Source of the DNA: Hirudinaria manillensis
Taxonomy: Eukaryota; Annelida; Clitellata; Hirudinida; Hirudinidae
Direction: 5' to 3'
DNA length: 64,000 nt
NCBI GenBank assembly: GCA_034509925.1
Contig: CM067535.1
Span: forward strand, 9,662,201-9,726,200
Part shown: positions 14,101 to 29,100 of the stretch, in pieces
Layout: each line of letters begins with the position of its first letter
Numbering within the stretch: the first letter of the stretch is position 1
The notes under the pieces: model-generated
What the model was told of the DNA's origin: nothing
The model's input: the letters and a program-made list of their open reading frames with translations, nothing else
Databases searched by the model: none
Made by a program: the position numbers and the translations under genes

Positions 14101-17100
14101 AATTTTTAAAAAAATTATGTAAAGTGATTAATGCAAGAAATAAATAATTTTTACAGATATATTTACATTTCCCCTATTGAAATAGAGCATGTCTTAATTA
14201 ATTTTATTTTACTCGCCAGATGGCACTCCATAACATTTTTTAAAAAAATTAAATAAAGTGATTAATGCAAGAAATAAATAATTTTTACAGATATATTTAC
14301 ATTTCCCCTATTGAAATAGAGCATGTCTTAATTAATTTTATTTTACTCGCCAGATGGCACTCCATAAATTTAAAAAAAATTATGTAAAGTGATTAATGCA
14401 AGAAATAAATAATTTTTACAGATATATTTACATTTCCCCTATAGAAATAGAGCATGTCTTAATTAATTTTATTTTACTCGCCAGATGGCACTCCATAACA
14501 TTTTTTAAAAAATTAAATAAAGTGATTAATGCAAGAAATAAATAATTTTTACAGATATATTTACATTTCCCCTATAAAAAATAGAGAATTAATTCATTTT
14601 CTTAATTAATTTTATTTTACTCGCCAGATGGCACTCCATAACATTTTTAAAAAATTAAATAAAGTGATTAATGCAAGAAATAAATAATTTTTTACAGATA
14701 TATTTACATTTCCCCTTTAGAAAATAGAGAATTCTTTCATTTTCTTGATTAATTTTATTTTACTCGCCAGATGGCACTCCATAAATTTAAAAAAAATTAT
14801 GTAAAGTGATTAATGCAAGAAATAAATAATTTTTACAGATATATTTACATTTCCCCTATTGAAATAGAGCATGTCTTAATTAATTTTATTTTACTCGCCA
14901 GATGGCACTCCATAACATTTTTTAAAAAATTAAATAAAGTGATTAATGCAAGAAATAAATAATTTTTACAGATATATTTACATTTCCCCTATTGAAATAG
15001 AGCATGTCTTAATTAATTTTATTTTACTCGCCAGATGGCACTCCATAACATTTTTTAAAAAATTAAATAAAGTGATTAATGCAAGAAATAAATAATTTTT
15101 ACAGATATATTTACATTTCCCCTTTAGAAAATAGAGAATTCTTTCATTTTCTTAATTAATTTTATTTTACTCGCCAGATGGCACTCCATAAATTTAAAAA
15201 AATTATGTAAAGTGATTAATGCAAGAAATAAATAATTTTTACAGATATATTTACATTTCCCCTATAGAAATAGAGCATGTCTTAATTAATTTTATTTTAC
15301 TCGCCAGATGGCACTCCATAACATTTTTTTTTTAAAATTAAATAAAGTGATTAATGCAAGAAATAAATAATTTTTACAGATATATTTACATTTCCCCTTT
15401 AGAAAATAGAGAATTAATTCATTTTCTTAATTAATTTTATTTTACTCGCAAGATGGCACTCCATAAATTTAAAAAAAAATTATGTAAAGTGATTAATGCA
15501 AGAAATAAATAATTTTTACAGATATATTTACATTTCCCCTATTGAAATAGAGCATGTCTTAATTAATTTTATTTTACTCGCCAGATGGCACTCCATAACA
15601 TTTTTTTAAAAAATTAAATAAAGTGATTAATGCAAGAAATAAATAATTTTTACAGATATATTTACATTTCCCCTTTAGAAAATAGAGAATTCTTTCATTT
15701 TCTTAATTAATTTTATTTTACTCGCCAGATGGCACTCCATAAATTTTAAAAAAAAATTATGTAAAGTGATTAATGCAAGAAATAAATAATTTTTACAGAT
15801 ATATTTACATTTCCCCTATAGAAATAGAGCATGTCTTAATTAATTTTATTTTACTCGCCAGATGGCACTCCATAACATTTTTTTTTAAAATTAAATAAAG
15901 TGATTAATGCAAGAAATAAATAATTTTTACAGATATATTTACATTTCCCCTTTAGAAAATAGAGAATTAATTCATTTTCTTAATTAATTTTATTTTACTC
16001 GCCAGATGGCACTCCATAACATTTTTTAAAAAATTAAATAAAGTGATTAATGCAAGAAATAAATAATTTTTACAGATATATTTACATTTCCCCTATTGAA
16101 ATAGAGCATGTCTTAATTAATTTTATTTTACTCGCCAGATGGCACTCCATAAATTTAAAAAAATTATGTAAAGTGATTAATGCAAGAAATAAATAATTTT
16201 TACAGATATATTTACATTTCCCCTATTGAAATAGAGCATGTCTTAATTAATTTTATTTTACTCGCCAGATGGCACTCCATAACATTTTTTAAAAATTAAA
16301 TAAAGTGATTAATGCAAGAAATAAATAATTTTTACAGATATATTTACATTTCCCCTATTGAAATAGAGCATGTCTTAATTAATTTTATTTTACTCGCCAG
16401 ATGGCACTCCATAACATTTTTAAAAAATTAAATAAAGTGATTAATGCAAGAAATAAATAATTTTTACAGATATATTTACATTTCCCCTTTAGAAAATAGA
16501 GAATTCTTTCATTTTCTTAATTAATTTTATTTTACTCGCCAGATGGCACTCCATAAATTTAAAAAAATTATGTAAAGTGATTAATGCAAGAAATAAATAA
16601 TTTTTACAGATATATTTACATTTCCCCTATAGAAATAGAGCATGTCTTAATTAATTTTATTTTACTCGCCAGATGGCACTCCATAACATTTTTTTTTAAA
16701 ATTAAATAAAGTGATTAATGCAAGAAATAAATAATTTTTACAGATATATTTACATTTCCCCTTTAGAAAATAGAGAATTAATTCATTTTCTTAATTAATT
16801 TTATTTTACTCGCCAGATGGCACTCCATAACATTTTTTAAAAAATTAAATAAAGTGATTAATGCAAGAAATAAATAATTTTTACAGATATATTTACATTT
16901 CCCCTATTGAAATAGAGCATGTCTTAATTAATTTTATTTTACTCGCCAGATGGCACTCCATAAATTTAAAAAAATTATGTAAAGTGATTAATGCAAGAAA
17001 TAAATAATTTTTACAGATATATTTACATTTCCCCTATTGAAATAGAGCATGTCTTAATTAATTTTATTTTACTCGCCAGATGGCACTCCATAACATTTTT

Positions 17101-17510
17101 TAAAAAATTAAATAAAGTGATTAATGCAAGAAATAAATAATTTTTACAGATATATTTACATTTCCCCTATTGAAATAGAGCATGTCTTAATTAATTTTAT
17201 TTTACTCGCCAGATGGCACTCCATAACATTTTTTAAAAAATTAAATAAAGTGATTAATGCAAGAAATAAATAATTTTTACAGATATATTTACATTTCCCC
17301 TATAAAAAATAGAGAATTAATTCATTTTCTTAATTAATTTTATTTTACTCGCCAGATGGCACTCCATAACATTTTTTAAAAAATTAAATAAAGTGATTAA
17401 TGCAAGAAATAAATAATTTTTACAGATATATTTACATTTCCCCTTTAGAAAATAGAGAATTCTTTCATTTTCTTAATTAATTTTATTTTACTCGCCAGAT
17501 GACCACTCCA

Positions 17511-19690
17511 TAAAAGTTTTTAAAAAATTAAATAAAGTGATTAATACAAGAAATAAATAATTTTTACAGATATATTTACATTTCCTCTATTGAAATAGAG
17601 CATGTCTTAATTAATTTTATTTTACTCGCCAGATGGCACTCCATAAAAAATTTTTTAAAAATTAAATAAAGTGATTAATGCAAGAAATAAATAATTTTTA
17701 CATATATAATTACATTTCCCCCTTAGAAAATAGAGAATTAATTCATTTTCTTAATTAATTTTATTTTACTCGCCAGATGGCACTCCATAAATTTTAAAAA
17801 AATTATGTAAAGTGATTAATGCAAGAAATAAATAATTTTTACAGATATATTTACATTTCCCCTATTGAAATAGAGCATGTCTTAATTAATTTTATTTTAC
17901 TCGCCAGATGGCACTCCATAACATTTTTTAAAAAATTAAATAAAGTGATTAATGCAAGAAATAAATAATTTTTACAGATATATTTACATTTCCCCTATTG
18001 AAATAGAGCATGTCTTAATTAATTTTATTTTACTCGCCAGATGGCACTCCATAAATTTAAAAAAAATTATGTAAAGTGATTAATGCAAGAAATAAATAAT
18101 TTTTACAGATATATTTACATTTCCCCTATAGAAATAGAGCATGTCTTAATTAATTTTATTTTACTCGCCAGATGGCACTCCATAACATTTTTTTTTTAAA
18201 TTAAATAAAGTGATTAATGCAAGAAATAAATAATTTTTACAGATATATTTACATTTCCCCTTTAGAAAATAGAGAATTAATTCATTTTCTTAATTAATTT
18301 TATTTTACTCGCAAGATGGCACTCCATAAATTTAAAAAAAATTATGTAAAGTGATTAATGCAAGAAATAAATAATTTTTAAAGATATATTTACATTTCCC
18401 CGATTGAAATAGAGCAGGTCTTAATTAATTTTATTTTACTCGCCAGATGGCACTCCATAACATTTTTTAAAAAATTAAATAAAGTGATTAATGCAAGAAA
18501 TAAATAATTTTTACAGATATATTTACATTTCCCCTTTAGAAAATAGAGAATTAATTCATTTTCTTAATTAATTTTATTTTACTCGCCAGATGGCACTCCA
18601 TAACATTTTTAAAAAATTAAATAAAGTGATTAATGCAAGAAATAAATAATTTTTACAGATATATTTACATTTCCCCTTTAGAAAATAGAGAATTCTTTCA
18701 TTTTCTTAATTAATTTTATTTTACTCGCCAGATGGCACTCCATAAATTTAAAAAAAATTATGTAAAGTGATTAATGCAAGAAATAAATAATTTTTACAGA
18801 TATATTTACATTTCCCCTATAGAAATAGAGCATGTCTTAATTAATTTTATTTTACTCGCCAGATGGCACTCCATAACATTTTTTTTAAAATTAAATAAAG
18901 TGATTAATGCAAGAAATAAATAATTTTTACAGATATATTTACATTTCCCCTTTAGAAAATAGAGAATTAATTCATTTTCTTAATTAATTTTATTTTACTC
19001 GCCAGATGGCACTCCATAACATTTTTTAAAAAATTAAATAAAGTGATTAATGCAAGAAATAAATAATTTTTACAGATATATTTACATTTCCCCTATTGAA
19101 ATAGAGCATGTCTTAATTAATTTTATTTTACTCGCCAGATGGCACTCCATAAATTTTAAAAAAATTATGTAAAGTGATTAATGCAAGAAATAAATAATTT
19201 TTACAGATATATTTACATTTCCCCTATTGAAATAGAGCATGTCTTAATTAATTTTATTTTACTCGCCAGATGGCACTCCATAACATTTTTTAAAAAATTA
19301 AATAAAGTGATTAATGCAAGAAATAAATAATTTTTACAGATATATTTACATTTCCCCTATTGAAATAGAGCATGTCTTAATTAATTTTATTTTACTCGCC
19401 AGATGGCACTCCATAACATTTTTTAAAAAATTAAATAAAGTGATTAATGCAAGAAATAAATAATTTTTACAGATATATTTACATTTCCCCTATAAAAAAT
19501 AGAGAATTAATTCATTTTCTTAATTAATTTTATTTTACTCGCCAGATGGCACTCCATAACATTTTTTAAAAAATTAAATAAAGTGATTAATGCAAGAAAT
19601 AAATAATTTTTACAGATATATTTACATTTCCCCTTTAGAAAATAGAGAATTCTTTCATTTTCTTAATTAATTTTATTTTACTCGCCAGAT
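17511..19690. repeat. about 2.18-kb HOR copy marked by the GATGACCACTCC core variant
   Basis: A rare core variant reading CAGATGACCACTCCATAAAAG (one base longer than the usual GATGGCACTCC) is followed by a monomer with AATACAAG and TTTCCTCTATTG. It occurs at about 5191, 10529, 17511, 19691 and 27523. The 17511-to-19691 spacing is 2180 bp, matching the period at the start of the array, so this marks a second local run of the long HOR. Other spacings (5338, 6982, 7832) are larger and reflect mixing with other HOR variants. Confidence 0.7.
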
Positions 19691-22600
19691 GACCACTCCA
19701 TAAAAGTTTTTTAAAAAATTAAATAAAGTGATTAATACAAGAAATAAATAATTTTTACAGATATATTTACATTTCCTCTATTGAAATAGAGCATGTCTTA
19801 ATTAATTTTATTTTACTCGCCAGATGGCACTCCATAAAAATTTTTAAAAATTAAATAAAGTGATTAATGCAAGAAATAAATAATTTTTACATATATAATT
19901 ACATTTCCCCCTTAGAAAATAGAGAATTAATTCATTTTCTTAATTAATTTTATTTTACTCGCCAGATGGCACTCCATAAATTTTAAAAAAAATTATGTAA
20001 AGTGATTAATGCAAGAAATAAATAATTTTTACAGATATATTTACATTTCCCCTATTGAAATAGAGCATGTCTTAATTAATTTTATTTTACTCGCCAGATG
20101 GCACTCCATAACATTTTTTAAAAAATTAAATAAAGTGATTAATGCAAGAAATAAATAATTTTTACAGATATATTTACATTTCCCCTATTGAAATAGAGCA
20201 TGTCTTAATTAATTTTATTTTACTCGCCAGATGGCACTCCATAAATTTAAAAAAATTATGTAAAGTGATTAATGCAAGAAATAAATAATTTTTACAGATA
20301 TATTTACATTTCCCCTATAGAAATAGAGCATGTCTTAATTAATTTTATTTTACTCGCCAGATGGCACTCCATAACATTTTTTTTTTTAAATTAAATAAAG
20401 TGATTAATGCAAGAAATAAATAATTTTTACAGATATATTTACATTTCCCCTTTAGAAAATAGAGAATTAATTCATTTTCTTAATTAATTTTATTTTACTC
20501 GCAAGATGGCACTCCATAAAAAAAAAATTATGTAAAGTGATTAATGCAAGAAATAAATAATTTTTACAGATATATTTACATTTCCCCTATTGAAATAGAG
20601 CATGTCTTAATTAATTTTATTTTACTCGCCAGATGGCACTCCATAACATTTTTTAAAAAATTAAATAAAGTGATTAATGCAAGAAATAAATAATTTTTAC
20701 AGATATATTTACATTTCCCCTTTAGAAAATAGAGAATTAATTCATTTTCTTAATTAATTTTATTTTACTCGCCAGATGGGACTCCATAACATTTTTTAAA
20801 AAATTAAATAAAGTGATTAATGCAAGAAATAAATAATTTTTACAGATATATTTACATTTCCCCTTTAGAAAATAGAGAATTCTTTCATTTTCTTAATTAA
20901 TTTTATTTTACTCGCCAGATGGCACTCCATAAATTTAAAAAAAATTATGTAAAGTGATTAATGCAAGAAATAAATAATTTTTACAGATATATTTACATTT
21001 CCCCTATAGAAATAGAGCATGTCTTAATTAATTTTATTTTACTCGCCAGATGGCACTCCATAACATTTTTTTTTAAAATTAAATAAAGTGATTAATGCAA
21101 GAAATAAATAATTTTTACAGATATATTTACATTTCCCCTTTAGAAAATAGAGAATTAATTCATTTTCTTAATTAATTTTATTTTACTCGCCAGATGGCAC
21201 TCCATAACATTTTTTAAAAAAATTAAATAAAGTGATTAATGCAAGAAATAAATAATTTTTACAGATATATTTACATTTCCCCTATTGAAATAGAGCATGT
21301 CTTAATTAATTTTATTTTACTCGCCAGATGGCACTCCATAAATTTTAAAAAAATTATGTAAAGTGATTAATGCAAGAAATAAATAATTTTTACAGATATA
21401 TTTACATTTCCCCTATTGAAATAGAGCATGTCTTAATTAATTTTATTTTACTCGCCAGATGGCACTCCATAACATTTTTTAAAAAATTAAATAAAGTGAT
21501 TAATGCAAGAAATAAATAATTTTTACAGATATATTTACATTTCCCCTATTGAAATAGAGCATGTCTTAATTAATTTTATTTTACTCGCCAGATGGCACTC
21601 CATAACATTTTTTAAAAAATTAAATAAAGTGATTAAAGCAAGAAATAAATAATTTTTACAGATATATTTACATTTCCCCTATAAAAAATAGAGAATTAAT
21701 TCATTTTCTTAATTAATTTTATTTTACTCGCCAGATGGCACTCCATAACATTTTTTAAAAATTAAAAAAAGTGATTAATTCTTTATATAAATAATTTTTA
21801 CAGATATATTTACATTTCATATTTATTAAATAGAGTATTATTTCATTTTCTTAATTAATTTTATTTTACTCGCCAGATGGCACTCCATAAAAATTTTTTA
21901 AAAAATTAAATAAAGTGATTAATACAAGAAATAAATAATTTTTACAGATATATTTACATTTCCTCTATTGAAATAGAGCATGTCTTAATTAATTTTATTT
22001 TACTCGCCAGATGGCACTCCATAAAAATTTTTTAAAAAATTAAATAAAGTGATTAATGCAAGAAATAAATAATTTTTACAGATATATTTACATTTCCCCT
22101 ATTGAAATAGAGAATTAATTCATTTTCTTAATTAATTTTATTTTACTCGCCAGATGGCACTCCATAACATTTTTTAAAAAATTAAATAAAGTGATTAATG
22201 CAAGAAATAAATAATTTTTACAGATATATTTACATTTCCCCTATTGAAATAGAGCATGTCTTAATTAATTTTATTTTACTCGCCAGATGGCACTCCATAA
22301 CATTTTTTAAAAAATTAAATAAAGTGATTAATGCAAGAAATAAATAATTTTTACAGATATATTTACATTTCCCCTATAAAAAATAGAGAATTAATTCATT
22401 TTCTTAATTAATTTTATTTTACTCGCCAGATGGCACTCCATAACATTTTTTAAAAAATTAAATAAAGTGATTAATGCAAGAAATAAATAATTTTTACAGA
22501 TATATTTACATTTCCCCTTTAGAAAATAGAGAATTCTTTCATTTTCTTAATTAATTTTATTTTACTCGCCAGATGGCACTCCATAACATTTTTTAAAAAA

Positions 22601-24630
22601 TTAAATAAAGTGATTAATGCAAGAAATAAATAATTTTTACAGATATATTTACATTTCCCCTATTGAAATAGAGCATGTCTTAATTAATTTTATTTTACTC
22701 GCCAGATGGCACTCCATAACATTTTTTAAAAATTAAATAAAGTGATTAATGCAAGAAATAAATAATTTTTACAGATATATTTACATTTCCCCTTTAGAAA
22801 ATAGAGAATTCTTTCATTTTCTTAATTAATTTTATTTTACTCGCCAGATGGCACTCCATAAATTTAAAAAAAATTATGTAAAGTGATTAATGCAAGAAAT
22901 AAATAATTTTTACAGATATATTTACATTTCCCCTATAGAAATAGAGCATGTCTTAATTAATTTTATTTTACTCGCCAGATGGCACTCCATAACATTTTTT
23001 TTTAAAATTAAATAAAGTGATTAATGCAAGAAATAAATAATTTTTACAGATATATTTACATTTCCCCTTTAGAAAATAGAGAATTAATTCATTTTCTTAA
23101 TTAATTTTATTTTACTCGCAAGATGGCACTCCATAAATTTAAAAAAAAATTATGTAAAGTGAATAATTCAATAAAAAAATAATTTTTACAGATATATTTA
23201 CATTTCCACTATTGAAATATAGCATTTCTTAATTAATTTTATTTTACTCTCCAGATGGCACTCCATAACATTTTTTAAAAAATTAAATAAAGTGATTAAT
23301 GCAAGAAATAAATAATTTTTACAGATATATTTACATTTCCCCTTTAGAAAATAGAGAATTAATTCATTTTCTTAATTAATTTTATTTTACTCGCCAGATG
23401 GCACTCCATAACATTTTTTTAAAAAATTAAATAAAGTGATTAATGCAAGAAATAAATAATTTTTACAGATATATTTACATTTCCCCTTTAGAAAATAGAG
23501 AATTCTTTCATTTTCTTAATTAATTTTATTTTACTCGCCAGATGGCACTCCATAAATTTAAAAAAAATTATGTAAAGTGATTAATGCAAGAAATAAATAA
23601 TTTTTACAGATATATTTACATTTCCCCTATAGAAATAGAGCATGTCTTAATTAATTTTATTTTACTCGCCAGATGGCACTCCATAACATTTTTTTTTAAA
23701 ATTAAATAAAGTGATTAATGCAAGAAATAAATAATTTTTACAGATATATTTACATTTCCCCTTTAGAAAATAGAGAATTAATTCATTTTCTTAATTAATT
23801 TTATTTTACTCGCCAGATGGCACTCCATAACATTTTTTAAAAAATTAAATAAAGTGATTAATGCAAGAAATAAATAATTTTTACAGATATATTTACATTT
23901 CCCCTATTGAAATAGAGCATGTCTTAATTAATTTTATTTTACTCGCCAGATGGCACTCCATAAATTTTTAAAAAAATGTTATGGAAAGTGATTAATGCAA
24001 GAAATAAATAATTTTTACAGATATATTTACATTTCCCCTATTGAAATAGAGCATGTCTTAATTAATTTTATTTTACTCGCCAGATGGCACTCCATAACAT
24101 TTTTTAAAAAATTAAATAAAGTGATTAATGCAAGAAATAAATAATTTTTACAGATATATTTACATTTCCCCTATTGAAATAGAGCATGTCTTAATTAATT
24201 TTATTTTACTCGCCAGATGGCACTCCATAACATTTTTTAAAAAATTAAATAAAGTGATTAATGCAAGAAATAAATAATTTTTACAGATATATTTACATTT
24301 CCCCTTTAGAAAATAGAGAATTCTTTCATTTTCTTAATTAATTTTATTTTACTCGCCAGATGGCACTCCATAAATTTAAAAAAAATTATGTAAAGTGATT
24401 AATGCAAGAAATAAATAATTTTTACAGATATATTTACATTTCCCCTATAGAAATAGAGCATGTCTTAATTAATTTTATTTTACTCGCCAGATGGCACTCC
24501 ATAACATTTTTTTTTAAAATTAAATAAAGTGATTAATGCAAGAAATAAATAATTTTTACAGATATATTTACATTTCCCCTTTAGAAAATAGAGAATTAAT
24601 TCATTTTCTTAATTAATTTTATTTTACTCG

Positions 24631-26138
24631 CAAGATGGCACTCCATAAATTTTAAAAAAAATTATGTAAAGTGATTAATGCAAGAAATAAATAATTTTTA
24701 CAGATATATTTACATTTCCCCTATTGAAATAGAGCATGTCTTAATTAATTTTATTTTACTCGCCAGATGGCACTCCATAACATTTTTTAAAAAATTAAAT
24801 AAAGTGATTAATGCAAGAAATAAATAATTTTTACAGATATATTTACATTTCCCCTTTAGAAAATAGAGAATTAATTCATTTTCTTAATTAATTTTATTTT
24901 ACTCGCCAGATGGCACTCCATAACATTTTTTAAAAAATTAAATAAAGTGATTAATGCAAGAAATAAATAATTTTTACAGATATATTTACATTTCCCCTTT
25001 AGAAAATAGAGAATTCTTTCATTTTCTTAATTAATTTTATTTTACTCGCCAGATGGCACTCCATAAATTTTAAAAAAATTATGTAAAGTGATTAATGCAA
25101 GAAATAAATAATTTTTACAGATATATTTACATTTCCCCTATAGAAATAGAGCATGTCTTAATTAATTTTATTTTACTCGCCAGATGGCACTCCATAACAT
25201 TTTTTTTTTAAATTAAATAAAGTGATTAATGCAAGAAATAAATAATTTTTACAGATATATTTACATTTCCCCTTTAGAAAATAGAGAATTAATTCATTTT
25301 CTTAATTAATTTTATTTTACTCGCCAGATGGCACTCCATAACATTTTTTAATAAAATAAATAAAGTGATTAATGCAAGAAATAAATAATTTTTACAGATA
25401 TATTTACATTTCCCCTATTGAAATAGAGCATGTCTTAATTAATTTTATTTTACTCGCCAGATGGCACTCCATAAATTTTAAAAAAATTATGTAAAGTGAT
25501 TAATTCAATAAATAAATAATTTTTACATATATATTTACATTTCCCCTATTGAAATAGAGCATGTCTTAATTAATTTTATTTTAATCGCCAGATGGCACTC
25601 CATAACATTTTTTAAAAAATTAAATAAAGTGATTAATGCAAGAAATAAATAATTTTTACAGATATATTTACATTTCCCCTATTGAAATAGAGCATGTCTT
25701 AATTAATTTTATTTTACTCGCCAGATGGCACTCCATAACATTTTTTAAAAAATTAAATAAAGTGATTAATGCAAGAAATAAATAATTTTTACAGATATAT
25801 TTACATTTCCCCTTTAGAAAATAGAGAATTCTTTCATTTTCTTAATTAATTTTATTTTACTCGCCAGATGGCACTCCATAAATTTAAAAAAAATTAAGTA
25901 AAGTGATTAATGCAAGAAATAAATAATTTTTACAGATATATTTACATTTCCCCTATAGAAATAGAGCATGTCTTAATTAATTTTATTTTACTCGCCAGAT
26001 GGCACTCCATAAATTTTTTTTTTAAAATTAAATAAAGTGATTAATGCAAGAAATAAATAATTTTTACAGATATATTTACATTTCCCCTTTAGAAAATAGA
26101 GAATTAATTCATTTTCTTAATTAATTTTATTTTACTCG
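24631..26138. repeat. 11-monomer HOR unit (about 1.5 kb) marked by the CGCAAGATGG core variant
   Basis: The core variant CGCAAGATGGCAC (instead of CGCCAGATGGCAC) recurs at intervals of 1508 bp (24631 to 26139), 1506 bp (29160 to 30666) and 1502 bp (32990 to 34492). Each occurrence follows a T-rich long monomer and precedes an AAATTTAAAA-type short monomer. Earlier in the array the same marker is spaced 2.2-2.9 kb apart, so the 1.5-kb unit is a shorter HOR variant dominating the right third of the array. Confidence 0.75.
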
Positions 26139-29100
26139 CAAGATGGCACTCCATAAATTTAAAAAAAATTATGTAAAGTGATTAATGCAAGAAATAAATA
26201 ATTTTTACAGATATATTTACATTTCCCCTATTGAAATAGAGCATGTCTTAATTAATTTTATTTTACTCGCCAGATGGCACTCCATAACATTTTTTAAAAA
26301 ATTAAATAAAGTGATTAATGCAAGAAATAAATAATTTTTACAGATATATTTACATTTCCCCTTTAGAAAATAGAGAATTAATTCATTTTCTTAATTAATT
26401 TTATTTTACTCGCCAGATGGCACTCCATAACATTTTTTAAAAAATTAAATAAAGTGATTAATGCAAGAAATAAATAATTTTTACAGATATATTTACATTT
26501 CCCCTTTAGAAAATAGAGAATTCTTTCATTTTCTTAATTAATTTTATTTTACTCGCCAGATGGCACTCCATAAATTTTAAAAAAAATTATGTAAAGTGAT
26601 TAATGCAAGAAATAAATAATTTTTACAGATATATTTACATTTCCCCTATAGAAATAGAGCATGTCTTAATTAATTTTATTTTACTCGCCAGATGGCACTC
26701 CATAACATTTTTTTTTAAAATTAAATAAAGTGATTAATGCAAGAAATAAATAATTTTTACAGATATATTTACATTGCCCCTTTAGAAAATAGAGAATTAA
26801 TTCATTTTCTTAATTAATTTTATTTTACTCGCCAGATGGCACTCCATAACATTTTTTTAAAAAATTAAATAAAGTGATTAATGCAAGAAATAAATAATTT
26901 TTACAGATATATTTACATTTCCCCTATTGAAATAGAGCATGTCTTAATTAATTTTATTTTACTCGCCAGATGGCACTCCATAAATTTTAAAAAAATTATG
27001 TAAAGTGATTAATGCAAGAAATAAATAATTTTTACAGATATATTTACATTTCCCCTATTGAAATAGAGCATGTCTTAATTAATTTTATTTTACTCGCCAG
27101 ATGGCACTCCATAACATTTTTTTAAAAAATTAAATAAAGTGATTAATGCAAGAAATAAATAATTTTTACAGATATATTTACATTTCCCCTATTGAAATAG
27201 AGCATGTCTTAATTAATTTTATTTTACTCGCCAGATGGCACTCCATAACATTTTTTAAAAAATTAAATAAAGTGATTAATGCAAGAAATAAATAATTTTT
27301 ACAGATATATTTACATTTCCCCTATAAAAAATAGAGAATTAATTCATTTTCTTAATTAATTTTATTTTACTCGCCAGATGGCACTCCATAACATTTTTTA
27401 AAAAATTAAATAAAGTGATTAATGCAAGAAATAAATAATTTTTACAGATATATTTACATTTCCCCTTTAGAAAATAGAGAATTCTTTCATTTTCTTAATT
27501 AATTTTATTTTACTCGCCAGATGACCACTCCATAAAAGTTTTTTAAAAAATTAAATAAAGTGATTAATACAAGAAATAAATAATTTTTACAGATATATTT
27601 ACATTTCCTCTATTGAAATAGAGCATGTCTTAATTAATTTTATTTTACTCGCCAGATGGCACTCCATAAAAAATTTTTTAAAAATTAAATAAAGTGATTA
27701 ATGCAAGAAATAAATAATTTTTACATATATAATTACATTTCCCCTTAGAAAATAGAGAATTAATTCATTTTCTTAATTAATTTTATTTTACTCGCCAGAT
27801 GGCACTCCATAAATTTTAAAAAAATTATGTAAAGTGATTAATGCAAGAAATAAATAATTTTTACAGATATATTTACATTTCCCCTATTGAAATAGAGCAT
27901 GTCTTAATTAATTTTATTTTACTCGCCAGATGGCACTCCATAACATTTTTTAAAAAATTAAATAAAGTGATTAATGCAAGAAATAAATAATTTTTACAGA
28001 TATATTTACATTTCCCCTATTGAAATAGAGCATGTCTTAATTAATTTTATTTTACTCGCCAGATGGCACTCCATAAATTTAAAAAAAATTATGTAAAGTG
28101 ATTAATGCAAGAAATAAATAATTTTTACAGATATATTTACATTTCCCCTATAGAAATAGAGCATGTCTTAATTAATTTTATTTTACTCGCCAGATGGCAC
28201 TCCATAACATTTTTTAAAAAATTAAATAAAGTGATTAATGCAAGAAATAAATAATTTTTACAGATATATTTACATTTCCCCTATAAAAAATAGAGAATTA
28301 ATTCATTTTCTTAATTAATTTTATTTTACTCGCCAGATGGCACTCCATAACATTTTTTAAAAAATTAAATAAAGTGATTAATGCAAGAAATAAATAATTT
28401 TTACAGATATATTTACATTTCCCCTTTAGAAAATAGAGAATTCTTTCATTTTCTTGATTAATTTTATTTTACTCGCCAGATGGCACTCCATAAATTTAAA
28501 AAAAATTATGTAAAGTGATTAATGCAAGAAATAAATAATTTTTACAGATATATTTACATTTCCCCTATTGAAATAGAGCATGTCTTAATTAATTTTATTT
28601 TACTCGCCAGATGGCACTCCATAACATTTTTTTAAAAAATTAAATAAAGTGATTAATGCAAGAAATAAATAATTTTTACAGATATATTTACATTTCCCCT
28701 ATTGAAATAGAGCATGTCTTAATTAATTTTATTTTACTCGCCAGATGGCACTCCATAACATTTTTTAAAAAATTAAATAAAGTGATTAATGCAAGAAATA
28801 AATAATTTTTACAGATATATTTACATTTCCCCTTTAGAAAATAGAGAATTCTTTCATTTTCTTAATTAATTTTATTTTACTCGCCAGATGGCACTCCATA
28901 AATTTAAAAAAAAATTATGTAAAGTGATTAATGCAAGAAATAAATAATTTTTACAGATATATTTACATTTCCCCCTATAGAAATAGAGCATGTCTTAATT
29001 AATTTTATTTTACTCGCCAGATGGCACTCCATAACATTTTTTTTAAAATTAAATAAAGTGATTAATGCAAGAAATAAATAATTTTTACAGATATATTTAC